Shown piece by piece: positions 19,706-28,243 of a DNA stretch of 35,148 bases. Under the pieces are notes generated by a model, which saw nothing but the letters and a program-made list of their open reading frames with translations, was not told the DNA's origin and did not search any database. Source of the DNA: a virus. Made by a program: the position numbers and the translations under genes. How positions within the stretch are numbered: the first letter of the stretch is position 1; the number at the start of each line of letters is the position of its first letter. The stretch lies in the IMG/VR virus record IMGVR_UViG_3300033145_000496, positions 1-35,148 of that record; one strand, given 5' to 3'.

Positions 19706-21693
19706 TACATCACCGTAAATATTCTACGAGCTGGTGATTCTTCGCCACTAAATTCATCAGCCCCACAATCCCAAGCTGAACGAGTTTCATCACCATCTAT
19801 ATCATCTTCAAAGGAGTATTTACCATCACCATCAGTAGATAAATCAGTACCAGCACCTCTAGCAACACTATCTCCAACCGCTAAATGGTAATCACTAGCA
19901 CCAGCAAAAGTAACTGTTCCAGTTATATCTCCTGAACCATCTTCATCAACATTAGTAGCAAGTGTTTTGTTGGCTGAATTTCCTAATGTATAATCAGTTC
20001 CAGAAGCATTTTGAGAAATATTATTTTTAAGCCACATGTAGTTATTACTACCGTGACCACTTGAAAATCCATTTACTACGTTATCAACTGTATTATTGTA
20101 GGCAACTACGTACATCGCTGCTGCTGGATACGAAGTACCGACTGTTATACCTGTCCCAAAATCATAAACAATACAATTACTTATCCTAGCAGAAGAACCA
20201 GACTGCCCCATTCTTACGCCAACTTCGTTAGAATGTTCGCCACCTTCAAAAATACACTTATCAACATTAACGTTTGTATGCTCGTTAATTTCCATACCAT
20301 CTGCATAGTAACCAGAGCCACCATTACCGTCTATATGAATTTGTAATCCAGTTATAAATACATTATTTTCATCAACTGATATAGCGTCGCCGTAATAACT
20401 AGTTTTGGAAAGTATATAATAATCTGTTGACCAAACCCCTAAATGACGAGCTTCCGAATCAGTATAAATATTTATATATTGAGTTTCACTTGTCGTGTAA
20501 TTATTTATAGAAACTGCTGTAGTGTCAGTATCACTTGACCAATCACCATTTATTTCTATTTCAAGATATTGGTCTGTGTCAGTTAAATCTCTTTCCAATG
20601 CGTCTAAAGCAGTTTCTAAATCTGTATAATCCGCACCAGACGGGGAAACAGTTCTTCTAACACATAATGATTGGTCTGCGCCAATATCCCAACCTGTACC
20701 TCTTGTTCTAAAATCTATATCATCTAAATAAATACCACTTGAAGGGTTATCATCTCCTACGTCTATAGCGTCTGATGTTATTTGTAAATGAAAATCTTCT
20801 GAACCACCCGTAGTAGATACAAAGTCTGGAGTTTTGCCGTCTGTATCTCCATGTATTGAAGTAGAGCCATCTTCAGGAGCAGTATCATCTTTTGAAAAAT
20901 TATAATCTGAATTATCATAAGTGCCTACAAAATCTGTTCCATTATCATAACATAGATTGTTATAAGCATCATTTTGAGCAGTCCATAAATCTAAATCCAT
21001 ACCCTCATCACAATCATAAATTGTATTATTATAAACTAACCATGTAGAATCTCCAGCACCATAGGGAGCGATACCTTTATTGCTACCAGTTTTAGTTAAT
21101 CCATAGATAAGACAATTAGCTATTGTTACCTTGCAATCTTTACTGCCATTTTGGTTTGTAATCCCTCTTGTTAAAGTAGCAGAAGCATGAGATACATCAG
21201 CAGTTAAAATACAATTAAGTATTCTAATATCTGAACTAGCATCTCCATCATCATTTTGTGGTATAATTATTTCTTTCCAAGTTGAAGTGGGAACATTTTT
21301 AAATTGTAAACCATCAATACGGACATAAGCCTCATCGATTGTAAGTGGTTGAGCATTACCAACTTCTATAGCATAAGCAGAAGCCTTAGAAGCATATCTT
21401 TTTCCATCATGCCTTGCATCACCTGTTGTTATTATTTCTATGTAATCATCGGGGTCGGTTACATAGTTCCCATTTACTGAAGCAGCGGTTGTATCTGGAG
21501 CGGCAGTCCAATCACCACTTATTGTAATAACAAAAGGGTCAGCATCGCCTGTTATATCTGCTTCGTTAGCATCCAAGGCAGCTTCTAGATTTTCATAATC
21601 ACAAACTTCAAAGCCGGGACAAACTGTTACATCTGCGGTTGGATAACAAATTAAAGGAAACAATAAAAATAAGAAAAATAATATTTTTTTCAT
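19705..21693 (-). CDS. Exported two-domain parallel beta-helix protein
   Basis: 662 aa with a Sec signal (MKKILFFLFLLFPLICYPTA, cleaved near residue 20). The mature protein is two tandem copies of a right-handed beta-helix domain (about 22-342 and 343-650). Each opens with a YxxLExALDAxExDxT helix cap and GDW/TTA(A/V)S, has an ARH(D/L)G turn, and ends in WDIGADQ or WDCGADE, the closing signature of many metagenomic beta-helix proteins. Beta-helix domains bind or cut polysaccharides, as in tailspikes, but no catalytic set is evident. A signal peptide is unusual for a virion spike. The DNA is richer in A/T and almost lacks CCCGG, so it was probably acquired recently. Confidence 0.82.
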   Translation of the reverse strand: MKKILFFLFLLFPLICYPTADVTVCPGFEVCDYENLEAALDANEADITGDADPFVITISGDWTAAPDTTAASVNGNYVTDPDDYIEIITTGDARHDGKRYASKASAYAIEVGNAQPLTIDEAYVRIDGLQFKNVPTSTWKEIIIPQNDDGDASSDIRILNCILTADVSHASATLTRGITNQNGSKDCKVTIANCLIYGLTKTGSNKGIAPYGAGDSTWLVYNNTIYDCDEGMDLDLWTAQNDAYNNLCYDNGTDFVGTYDNSDYNFSKDDTAPEDGSTSIHGDTDGKTPDFVSTTGGSEDFHLQITSDAIDVGDDNPSSGIYLDDIDFRTRGTGWDIGADQSLCVRRTVSPSGADYTDLETALDALERDLTDTDQYLEIEINGDWSSDTDTTAVSINNYTTSETQYINIYTDSEARHLGVWSTDYYILSKTSYYGDAISVDENNVFITGLQIHIDGNGGSGYYADGMEINEHTNVNVDKCIFEGGEHSNEVGVRMGQSGSSARISNCIVYDFGTGITVGTSYPAAAMYVVAYNNTVDNVVNGFSSGHGSNNYMWLKNNISQNASGTDYTLGNSANKTLATNVDEDGSGDITGTVTFAGASDYHLAVGDSVARGAGTDLSTDGDGKYSFEDDIDGDETRSAWDCGADEFSGEESPARRIFTVM

Positions 21694-22157
21694 TATGGGG
21701 TCACCACTACAGCAGTTTTGGTTTCTATCTTGCTAATAGCTGTTGTTTTATTTAATGTTTTAGTCCCACTTATTTCTAACTTTGCTTGGTCAACTACTAA
21801 TGTATCTAATTGATATTTTCTCTTTTTAAGAAGTTTAAAATTACCTTCACCCAAATCTTCTATAAGCTTATCTTCATATTTTTTAGCCTCTTTATATGGC
21901 ATATCTGGTATTTTAATAACTACATACCAAGGCGGTTTTTCTCTTTTACCATAATTAGCTCCATTAGGCTTAACTACTATAATATCTCCTATTTGTGACC
22001 TAGCATCATATTCTTCTTTTTCTTTTATAGTCAAACTCTTAACCTTCTCAGCACTCCAGCTATCTTTCCAATGAGGTTTTGCTTTGACTAAAAACTCAGC
22101 AGAATAAGCTTGAAGGCTAAACAAACAAAGTAAAATAAATAATCCTATTTTTTTCAT
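21693..22157 (-). CDS. Exported hypothetical protein
   Basis: 154 aa with a clear Sec signal (MKKIGLFILLCLFSLQAYSA, cleavage after about residue 19). The mature part starts EFLVKAKPHWKDSW, has two Lys/Glu-rich helices, a DIIVVKPNG...PPWYVVIKIPD beta segment, and a Thr/Val-rich end. Not recognised. It overlaps the beta-helix gene by 1 nt (TAATG), shares its base use and its lack of CCCGG, and was probably acquired with it. It could be a partner of the beta-helix protein. Confidence 0.6.
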   Translation of the reverse strand: MKKIGLFILLCLFSLQAYSAEFLVKAKPHWKDSWSAEKVKSLTIKEKEEYDARSQIGDIIVVKPNGANYGKREKPPWYVVIKIPDMPYKEAKKYEDKLIEDLGEGNFKLLKKRKYQLDTLVVDQAKLEISGTKTLNKTTAISKIETKTAVVVTP

Positions 22158-22166
22158 ATCTCTCCT

Positions 22167-25100
22167 TTAATCAACCCAATTGCCAGTAAAACATATTGAA
22201 CACCACGTTGGTGTACTCGCAACTGACGTTACTGCTAAATCTAATTCTTCGCCAGCAGCCACCGTAGTGTCGCCATCTAAAGAAGTATCTTCGGCTTCAC
22301 CAGCAGCAGGAGCTAAATCTACACTATCAACATCAGCAGGCGAACCATCATCTACTTGTAACATAAAAGTAACTGTCTGATCAGACTCTGCCCAAATTTC
22401 AGTTATTAAAAAATCATTCGCAGTTTTGTTGGCCCAAACACTATTAAAATCATCAGCAGCGGTTGGGTCCTCAAAATAAAAACATTTAGTGTCGGTTTGA
22501 TCTGAATCAGCCATTTCAGCATGAGTAACAATATCGTCTGCCAAGTGTTCTACGTCTATTGAACCGTCAACGTACATGGCTGAATCTACAGAATTGGCTT
22601 CATCGGCTTGAACAAAATCAGAAACATTACTTAAAACTGCATACAAACCAGCTTCGTCATCTAGTTGCACTTCAAAAGCAATATCAGCCGCACTTACTGA
22701 ATAGAAATCTGTCCCGGCTTCTAAATCTAAAAAAGTCCTAATTGCCGCTTCGTCAGCCGCGCTTAACACCGACTGAACATCCGCAGAAGGAGTAATTCCG
22801 GCATAAGTAGTAAGATCAGCATCATAAGCTTGAACGTCAGTCCCTATCTCTAAGCTAAGGTCAGCCGCAACTTCCGCATAGCTTCGACCTTCTAATCCGG
22901 CTGCTGTAAACTTAGCAAAATCATTATCTGCCGCATCAGCATCATCAACGGTTGCGATCGCATTATCAGTAATTACTTGAGAAGCTGCTGCGACTGCCGC
23001 ATCAGCCGTAGGCCAATTATTCCCTACAGCAATTAAAAGTTTATCCGCAGAGGATTCAGTAAAAATTGAATTTGTGTCCCCGGTCGTTGCAATCTCTATA
23101 AGGTCAGTTGAATCGTCCCCGGCATCATCCCCCAAATCAAGGATGTTAGGAGTGCCGCCACCGCCCGAAGCATCTGTTCCATCTGCAAAACCAGCCGGGA
23201 CATTCGTTAACTGTGACCAATCAACCTTACCAGTAGCGGCATTAGGTACGCCGCCATTTATAACATCATCCATTTCTTCTATTGCTGGGCCGATCTTTGT
23301 TGCCGTCCAATTAGAATCAGCATCATCAAAAGCAACATCATCATCATCTACAGCATCCCCGGTTTGTAAAAAGTTAGTTACATCAGATAGCGCAGCGTAT
23401 AATCCAGACTCATCATCCAATTCATTTTCATACGCAGAGTGATCGTCATCAGCAAGCCCGGTAAGATTCCCGTGATCTGAGGCTTGACTTGCCGTAAATA
23501 CCGTGGCCCAAACTGTATCAACTTGAACCGGGGCATCAACCCCTTCTTTTATAATTATTCTTCCAATTAAAAGGCCAGTTTCACCAACATGCAAAGGCAA
23601 GGTTGTTGGCGGAGCTTCGGCTTCAGCGCCAGAAGAAGATACATATTGAGCTTGGCCATAGACCATAGCGACTTCATCGTCATCGGCTTCAACATAAACC
23701 CACATATTAGCATATCTATTATTTGTCAAAGCAACAACATCAGCAGAAGTCATATCGTTATAGCTCGTAACTGGATATTGAGAAACATCTGAGTCTGACC
23801 AAGTTCCAGCTACTCCATTATATTTATACAATTCAAAAGTTCCTGAAGAGCTTGTATCTAATGCCGATATAGCAAACTCATTCAATCTACTCCAAAGAGT
23901 CCCGGCCGTAACCGAAACGTTTCTTGTCCCTGTCTGAGTAAGAATTAATCCGCCGACATGCTCATCTCTTTTTAGATGGCCCATCGATTGAAACCTTTCT
24001 AAAGTGTTCCCCTTTATATCTCCTGTCCACCACGGATTATTTAATATATGAAGAGTGTCTCCTTGATTAACCACTTTCGCTAAAGGAAAATCCGTGTCCC
24101 AATCCCAATCCTCAGCAGTTTTAACAACTACTTGAGGCGACCCGGCATTGTATTCTATTCCAATATATCTGACTGTATCAATCGGCATATCGTGAACCCC
24201 GGTTGACGCACTCCAATCGAATGCTAATATTTCAGCGACATCGCTATCGGTTGCTTTAATCCAACCAGTTCCGGCAGCGACATCAATTTTCGTAGCATCC
24301 CCACCATTAGCTGTAACATTTCCCCCTGATATTCTTCCAGAAGATGCCAGAACATTAAACATTTCTTGGGATTGATTATATGTTGCTGTTGCAATTTCTG
24401 ATACGGGAATATCTTCAGCTTCTATTTGACCAGCACCAGTTCCAAAGTTAAGATGCTCATCGTCTATTGAATCAGCCGCATAATCAGGGCTATCTATATA
24501 GTCATCAGTAATTGACCCATCAGCATCTAAAGCAGCGGCGGCCCCAAAATCTCCTGATTCCGGGACATCATCATTCATGTCGTCAACTACAAAATCAAAA
24601 GCATTATCGGTATCGTCATAGGTAATAGTGATTCTTGTATGAGTAGAGTCGGCATCCTTTATTAAAGCATTAACAAAGTCGTCAACTTCTTCTTGGGTAA
24701 GGTTGGTATCTAAATCGTCAACAACAAAATCGATTGTTCCATCGCTATCTTGATAAGTAACGGTGCATCGAGTCTCAGTATTCCCTGATGTCATGGCACC
24801 GATATAATCCTCGACTTCTTCTTGAGTCAAGGTATTAGTAATAAAGCCCGAATTAGTATTATCATAATTATCGAGATCGTTATCTACAACAAAATCAATT
24901 GCGTTATCTGAATCATCATAAGTAACTGTGATTAATGTTCGCACTCCATCAGCATCGTTGACCAACACCCCAACACCATCATCTAATTGTTCTTGTGTTA
25001 CCCCGGTCCCCGCAACTTCATCGAGGGTTTCTAAAGCTTTCTGGACAGTATCATCGGCAGAGGATAAATTGTTATCAAAATTAGCGACAACGGCTCTTAT

Positions 25101-25178
25101 TCGTGTAGCAGCCGGGTCAGAATAGGCATTAAAAACTCCGAGAGATATTAAAAGTAAGAAAATAAATATTTTCTTCAT
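22167..25178 (-). CDS. Large tail-fibre-like protein with Sec signal
   Basis: A 1003-aa acidic protein, the largest in the genome. Residues 1-20 are a textbook Sec signal (MKKIFIFLLLISLGVFNAYS). Three imperfect repeats follow (61-100, 118-155, 161-200) of the type TQEEVDDFVxAL...TYDDxDNAxDFVVDD, as in phage fibre stalks. A long beta and Asp-rich shaft leads to a C-terminal domain of about 110 residues (VTFMLQVDDG, DTSLDGDTTVAAGEELDL, then WCSICFTGNWVD) that recurs at the ends of phage receptor-binding proteins. It should be a host-binding fibre, but the signal peptide implies passage through the inner membrane. AAGGAG precedes the ATG. Confidence 0.85.
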   Translation of the reverse strand: MKKIFIFLLLISLGVFNAYSDPAATRIRAVVANFDNNLSSADDTVQKALETLDEVAGTGVTQEQLDDGVGVLVNDADGVRTLITVTYDDSDNAIDFVVDNDLDNYDNTNSGFITNTLTQEEVEDYIGAMTSGNTETRCTVTYQDSDGTIDFVVDDLDTNLTQEEVDDFVNALIKDADSTHTRITITYDDTDNAFDFVVDDMNDDVPESGDFGAAAALDADGSITDDYIDSPDYAADSIDDEHLNFGTGAGQIEAEDIPVSEIATATYNQSQEMFNVLASSGRISGGNVTANGGDATKIDVAAGTGWIKATDSDVAEILAFDWSASTGVHDMPIDTVRYIGIEYNAGSPQVVVKTAEDWDWDTDFPLAKVVNQGDTLHILNNPWWTGDIKGNTLERFQSMGHLKRDEHVGGLILTQTGTRNVSVTAGTLWSRLNEFAISALDTSSSGTFELYKYNGVAGTWSDSDVSQYPVTSYNDMTSADVVALTNNRYANMWVYVEADDDEVAMVYGQAQYVSSSGAEAEAPPTTLPLHVGETGLLIGRIIIKEGVDAPVQVDTVWATVFTASQASDHGNLTGLADDDHSAYENELDDESGLYAALSDVTNFLQTGDAVDDDDVAFDDADSNWTATKIGPAIEEMDDVINGGVPNAATGKVDWSQLTNVPAGFADGTDASGGGGTPNILDLGDDAGDDSTDLIEIATTGDTNSIFTESSADKLLIAVGNNWPTADAAVAAASQVITDNAIATVDDADAADNDFAKFTAAGLEGRSYAEVAADLSLEIGTDVQAYDADLTTYAGITPSADVQSVLSAADEAAIRTFLDLEAGTDFYSVSAADIAFEVQLDDEAGLYAVLSNVSDFVQADEANSVDSAMYVDGSIDVEHLADDIVTHAEMADSDQTDTKCFYFEDPTAADDFNSVWANKTANDFLITEIWAESDQTVTFMLQVDDGSPADVDSVDLAPAAGEAEDTSLDGDTTVAAGEELDLAVTSVASTPTWCSICFTGNWVD

Positions 25179-25188
25179 CTTCTACTCC

Positions 25189-25506
25189 TTATTGTTTAAT
25201 ATAGTTATTCCTTACTTTCTCCCCTGTCGCCGGGACCTTACTATTTATAAATGTATAAGTGCTTGAAGTTGTTTCTTCCCAATCAGTATCTTTGACTTGC
25301 TGAATACCATCAAGAAAAACTTCTAGCATCCCCGATACATATTCTTCACTATTTGGTATAGTGAAAACAGTAATTACCCCATTTGGCGTTTCATCAGGAG
25401 CTTGATTATATCTAAATCGTGTAGTGTCCACATCGACCCCTTTGATTTTTGTACTAACTACCCTACGAGTTTTATTAACCTTAACTGTCTTATATTCTTT
25501 AGCCAC
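25189..25506 (-). CDS. Small fibre-associated structural protein
   Basis: 105 aa from a GTG start overlapping the previous stop. A basic N-terminus leads to a beta domain: NGVITVFTIPN, EEYVSGMLEVFLDGIQQVK, then STYTFINSKVPATGEKVRNNYI. This DGxxTxF..Y..GxxxVfxdG..q..D.....T.F.....P..G..i...Y pattern is common in phage appendage proteins and often forms a fibre-joining beta sandwich. It lies just before the large fibre gene and may link it to the virion. Confidence 0.62.
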   Translation of the reverse strand: MAKEYKTVKVNKTRRVVSTKIKGVDVDTTRFRYNQAPDETPNGVITVFTIPNSEEYVSGMLEVFLDGIQQVKDTDWEETTSSTYTFINSKVPATGEKVRNNYIKQ

Positions 25507-25894
25507 CAGAAAGCCTTTTGATTGTTTTTGTTAATATTTTTCCTTTACCCTCTAGGCATCTACCCCGGCATTGCTTACAAATCGGACTCATCGGGTCAAA
25601 AACTTTTTCGATTGCATGACTCGCAGTAATAAAAGGCTGTAAAAGTTTTCCCTCTTTTCTGAGCCGGTAAAGTTTTTTCCCATCAAGCATTTTATTGCCC
25701 ATCCTATCTCTAGCAATCCGAGTGGTTTTTAAATTGTACCTTTTGATTAAATCCTTAGATACTCTTTTAAGCAAAGGTACTTCTTCCCGCAACCAAACAT
25801 CTTCCTTCAGCCCGGCCGGAGTTAATAAAAAATTAGCCGGGCATTGTACTTTGCGCTGATAATAAGGAGCCTTTGTATTAATTTGCATGCGCAT
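25499..25894 (-). CDS. Hypothetical basic protein with Cys cluster
   Basis: 131 aa, strongly basic (start MRMQINTKAPYYQRKV; a second Met at residue 3). Near the end CKQCRGRC has the spacing of a zinc or metal site. The middle (RIARDRMGNKMLDGKKLYRLRKEGKLLQPF) looks nucleic-acid or membrane-surface binding. Not recognised; it lies two genes after the capsid and before the fibre genes, so it is probably structural or an assembly factor. Confidence 0.5.
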   Translation of the reverse strand: MRMQINTKAPYYQRKVQCPANFLLTPAGLKEDVWLREEVPLLKRVSKDLIKRYNLKTTRIARDRMGNKMLDGKKLYRLRKEGKLLQPFITASHAIEKVFDPMSPICKQCRGRCLEGKGKILTKTIKRLSGG

Positions 25895-26462
25895 TTGAGA
25901 GAGGCTTTACTCCACTAGCTTTTACAATGCTATGGATAGCCTCTATGTTTTGCCCTGTCATTTCGGCAATCTGTTTCATATATTCTTCGATCTTCCCTTT
26001 CTTCCTTGACTTGTCTTTTATTCCCCGACTCTTTGCCAAAGCAGCAATCTCTTTTTTCCCTTCAGGTGTTAATTTATACGATTCGACTTGTTCTACCGTA
26101 GGCTGTGTAGTTGAAAGAATATTCCCTAAGTTGTAGAAAAGCTGAAAAGTCCGTATCGCATTTGCTTGATGCAAAGGTCCAATACGCTTTCCCATCTTAG
26201 TCCACAAAGAGATATTCTTGTGGTCAGTAGTCTCAACAACTTTTATTTTATTTGAATCAACCCGGGCAGTCCTTTTGATCGCATTCATTTCTTCCATGTA
26301 CTTTGCCATTGTTGCATCACTTGTAGGCGCAATTTGGGCCATTTCAGAAATACTTTTTTCTGCATCTGCGAGCTTAGATGTTAGGGCCTCATTCTCCGCA
26401 ATGATCTGGTCCATAGTCTTTGCTGGTTTTACTGCTTTGTTTTTTGCTTTTGCTTTTGGCAT
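25878..26462 (-). CDS. Helical basic protein after the capsid gene
   Basis: 194 aa. A Lys/Ala-rich start (MPKAKAKNKAVKPAKTMDQI) and a coiled coil (about 18-48, IIAENEALTSKLADAEKS) are followed by a more compact helical region (LWTKMGKRIGPLHQANAIRTF, YKLTPEGKKEIAALAKSRG). Not recognised. Translation starts from a strong GGAG site within the repeated leader element, behind a hairpin that follows the capsid gene, so its level may be set apart from that of the capsid protein. Confidence 0.5.
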   Translation of the reverse strand: MPKAKAKNKAVKPAKTMDQIIAENEALTSKLADAEKSISEMAQIAPTSDATMAKYMEEMNAIKRTARVDSNKIKVVETTDHKNISLWTKMGKRIGPLHQANAIRTFQLFYNLGNILSTTQPTVEQVESYKLTPEGKKEIAALAKSRGIKDKSRKKGKIEEYMKQIAEMTGQNIEAIHSIVKASGVKPLSNAHAN

Positions 26463-26478
26463 TTTTTTCTCCTTTTTT

Positions 26479-26519
26479 CCCCTTTAAAGAAGCGGGGCAG
26501 AGGTTTGTTCCTCTACCCC
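26479..26519 (-). terminator. Hairpin after the capsid gene (repeated leader element, copy 3)
   Basis: GGGGTAGAGG/CCTCTGCCCC forms a 10-bp stem (one G-U, 6-nt loop) at 26494-26519, 22 nt past the capsid stop, followed by GCTTCTTTAAAGGGG. The U run is weak, so it may act as a partial terminator or as a 3' cap that protects capsid mRNA. It is also the third copy of the element at 3114 and 4893, and its GCCCC could pair with the following AAAGGGG. Confidence 0.5.
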
Positions 26520-26541
26520 ACCGGGTATTTTATTCAACCGA

Positions 26542-27483
26542 TCATACAGTATCAAACTGCATTTCGTTTCCGTGCTTATTCCTTAAAATTGCTTCACCCC
26601 ACATTTCAGTACCGACAATCTTAGTTGCTACTTCAGAAGCATCGCCTTCAATGTCAATCCTGAATCCTCTCTTAGATACATACTTAATGGCCTGAGAAGA
26701 AAGCGCCGCACCAGAACCATTGTAAGATGTTAAAGCGATGTTAGCATCGACCCATAAGTTGAAACCCAAAGCCATTCCGGCATATCCATAACGAGCAAAA
26801 TCTTCACCAACTGTACCGGGACCTTGAGTCTGAATAGCATCACTTGAGTTGTCAAATAATGAGATTAAACCGACTGAACTCCATATTTGCTGAGGGTGTA
26901 AAATTAAGTGATAAGGTAATGGAGCAAAATACAACCTAAGAGAACCGTAAGCATCATATAAATCTGCTGGCGCAATATTCGTTCCGGCTCCGCCTTGGTT
27001 AGTAGTCAAAGATGCAAATAATGTAACGAGGTCTAAATCTCTTCGCTTAACCACACATTGGCCGATCAACTTTCCGGCTACTGCTGCCATGTCATCAACT
27101 GTTGCTAATGCTGCGATCTCTTTTAGCTGAACATACGCACCGTGGACACCTATTGTTGCAGCACTTGGCGAAGTTTCATCGCTAGTAGTTGAGTCCAATG
27201 CCTGAGATGCTAAAGAATCATCCGCCTCAGATGTCAATCTAGTAATAAAAGGTGTTTGGTGAACTACACCAGCACCCGGGAAGCCAACGTTCGTAACCAA
27301 AGGCCGAACGACATCCCCTTCATCCAACTCTAACAAAGCACTCGCTACGATTGTAGGAATGGCTTCGGTTAAAGTTGTGGTTGTGGTATCAGCGAATAAT
27401 GCTAAACCTAAAGCTGAGAATATACCATAAATGTCAAGCCTCGCTCCGCCTAACCATGCTAAAAATAAACCTAAAAACTTCAT
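26542..27483 (-). CDS. Major capsid protein
   Basis: 313 aa, directly downstream of the scaffold gene. It has the HK97-fold layout of many siphophages: an N-terminal arm, TEAIPTIVASALLELDEGDVVRPLV, GAGVVHQTPFITRLTSEADDS, an Ala-rich spine helix (VDDMAAVAGKLIGQCVVKRRD), YHLILHPQQIWSSV, and a closing beta segment (KYVSKRGFRIDIEGDAS...GEAILRNKHG). The first 31 residues (MKFLGLFLAWLGG...) match the N-terminus of the collar fibre protein. TAGGAG lies 8 nt before the ATG. A hairpin follows the stop. Confidence 0.88.
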   Translation of the reverse strand: MKFLGLFLAWLGGARLDIYGIFSALGLALFADTTTTTLTEAIPTIVASALLELDEGDVVRPLVTNVGFPGAGVVHQTPFITRLTSEADDSLASQALDSTTSDETSPSAATIGVHGAYVQLKEIAALATVDDMAAVAGKLIGQCVVKRRDLDLVTLFASLTTNQGGAGTNIAPADLYDAYGSLRLYFAPLPYHLILHPQQIWSSVGLISLFDNSSDAIQTQGPGTVGEDFARYGYAGMALGFNLWVDANIALTSYNGSGAALSSQAIKYVSKRGFRIDIEGDASEVATKIVGTEMWGEAILRNKHGNEMQFDTV

Positions 27484-27510
27484 AATGTCAACTCCTATTG
27501 AATTAAAGAA

Positions 27511-28212
27511 TTAAGCAGCGTTCCGATTTCCCGGAAGGATAGCTGCTATTTTGATCTTTAATTCGTTTGCCCTCTTCATGTCGCCAGTATTCCTAGCTTG
27601 CATGAGTTGTGTATTCAATTCTGCGAGGTTTGCAGATTTGCCATCGCCTGACCCTGCGCCTGCACCGCCAGTACCGCCGGACCCACCTGTTCCACCTGCT
27701 TTTACTAGGTGAGGCCGTTTTGTTAAAAAATCTTTTACGCCGTCAGCAATGCTTAATTTGGCATCAATATTGTTAGCATCTTTGCCCTTAATAAACACGC
27801 CGCCGTTTTCGTCAATCACCGTGCTTTGTCTTAATAACGCAAGCGTTTCTTCAACAAAACCATTCTGACCGACTATTTCATTTGTTAGTGCAGTTGTGAT
27901 CTGCATATTTTTGATTAGAACATCCTTAGAAGAAATGACTCCGGCCATTTCGCCAATCTTTGTTTCATAGCCCTGTTTGGCCTCATCATACTTCTTTGAA
28001 GCTTCTAAATCTTCTTGATTTTTTTTGTCCGTAGCAATTTTATGCTCTTCTTTAAACTTTTTTAAGTCCTCATAATCACCGAACTTGCTGCGTTCCCGGT
28101 TTAATCTACTCTCAATTGCAGAGTCAATTTGTGCTTGGTTCATTAAACCTTCTGTCGCTTTTGCCACCGCATCCGTTACCGCTTTGTCCATTTGTTCTTG
28201 CGTGAATTGCAT
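27511..28212 (-). CDS. Capsid scaffolding protein
   Basis: 233 aa. A long helical, charged coiled-coil body (about 1-125), a short middle (FVEETLALLRQS), a Gly-rich flexible stretch (about 174-190, GGTGGSGGTGGAGAG) and a basic helical end (NELKIKIAAILPGNR) fit the phage GP20-type scaffold, whose C-terminus binds coat subunits during prohead assembly. Its place between portal and capsid genes supports this. GGGGGAG precedes the ATG by a few bases. Confidence 0.85.
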   Translation of the reverse strand: MQFTQEQMDKAVTDAVAKATEGLMNQAQIDSAIESRLNRERSKFGDYEDLKKFKEEHKIATDKKNQEDLEASKKYDEAKQGYETKIGEMAGVISSKDVLIKNMQITTALTNEIVGQNGFVEETLALLRQSTVIDENGGVFIKGKDANNIDAKLSIADGVKDFLTKRPHLVKAGGTGGSGGTGGAGAGSGDGKSANLAELNTQLMQARNTGDMKRANELKIKIAAILPGNRNAA

Positions 28213-28243
28213 GTCTCTCCCCCTTTACCGTTTGGGTCCGTGT

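Noticed and set aside
27493-27500. TTGACA before the capsid start (also before the terminase small subunit) as -35 boxes
   Set aside because: Both sit between the ribosome binding site and the ATG, and neither is followed by a good -10 box at the right distance.
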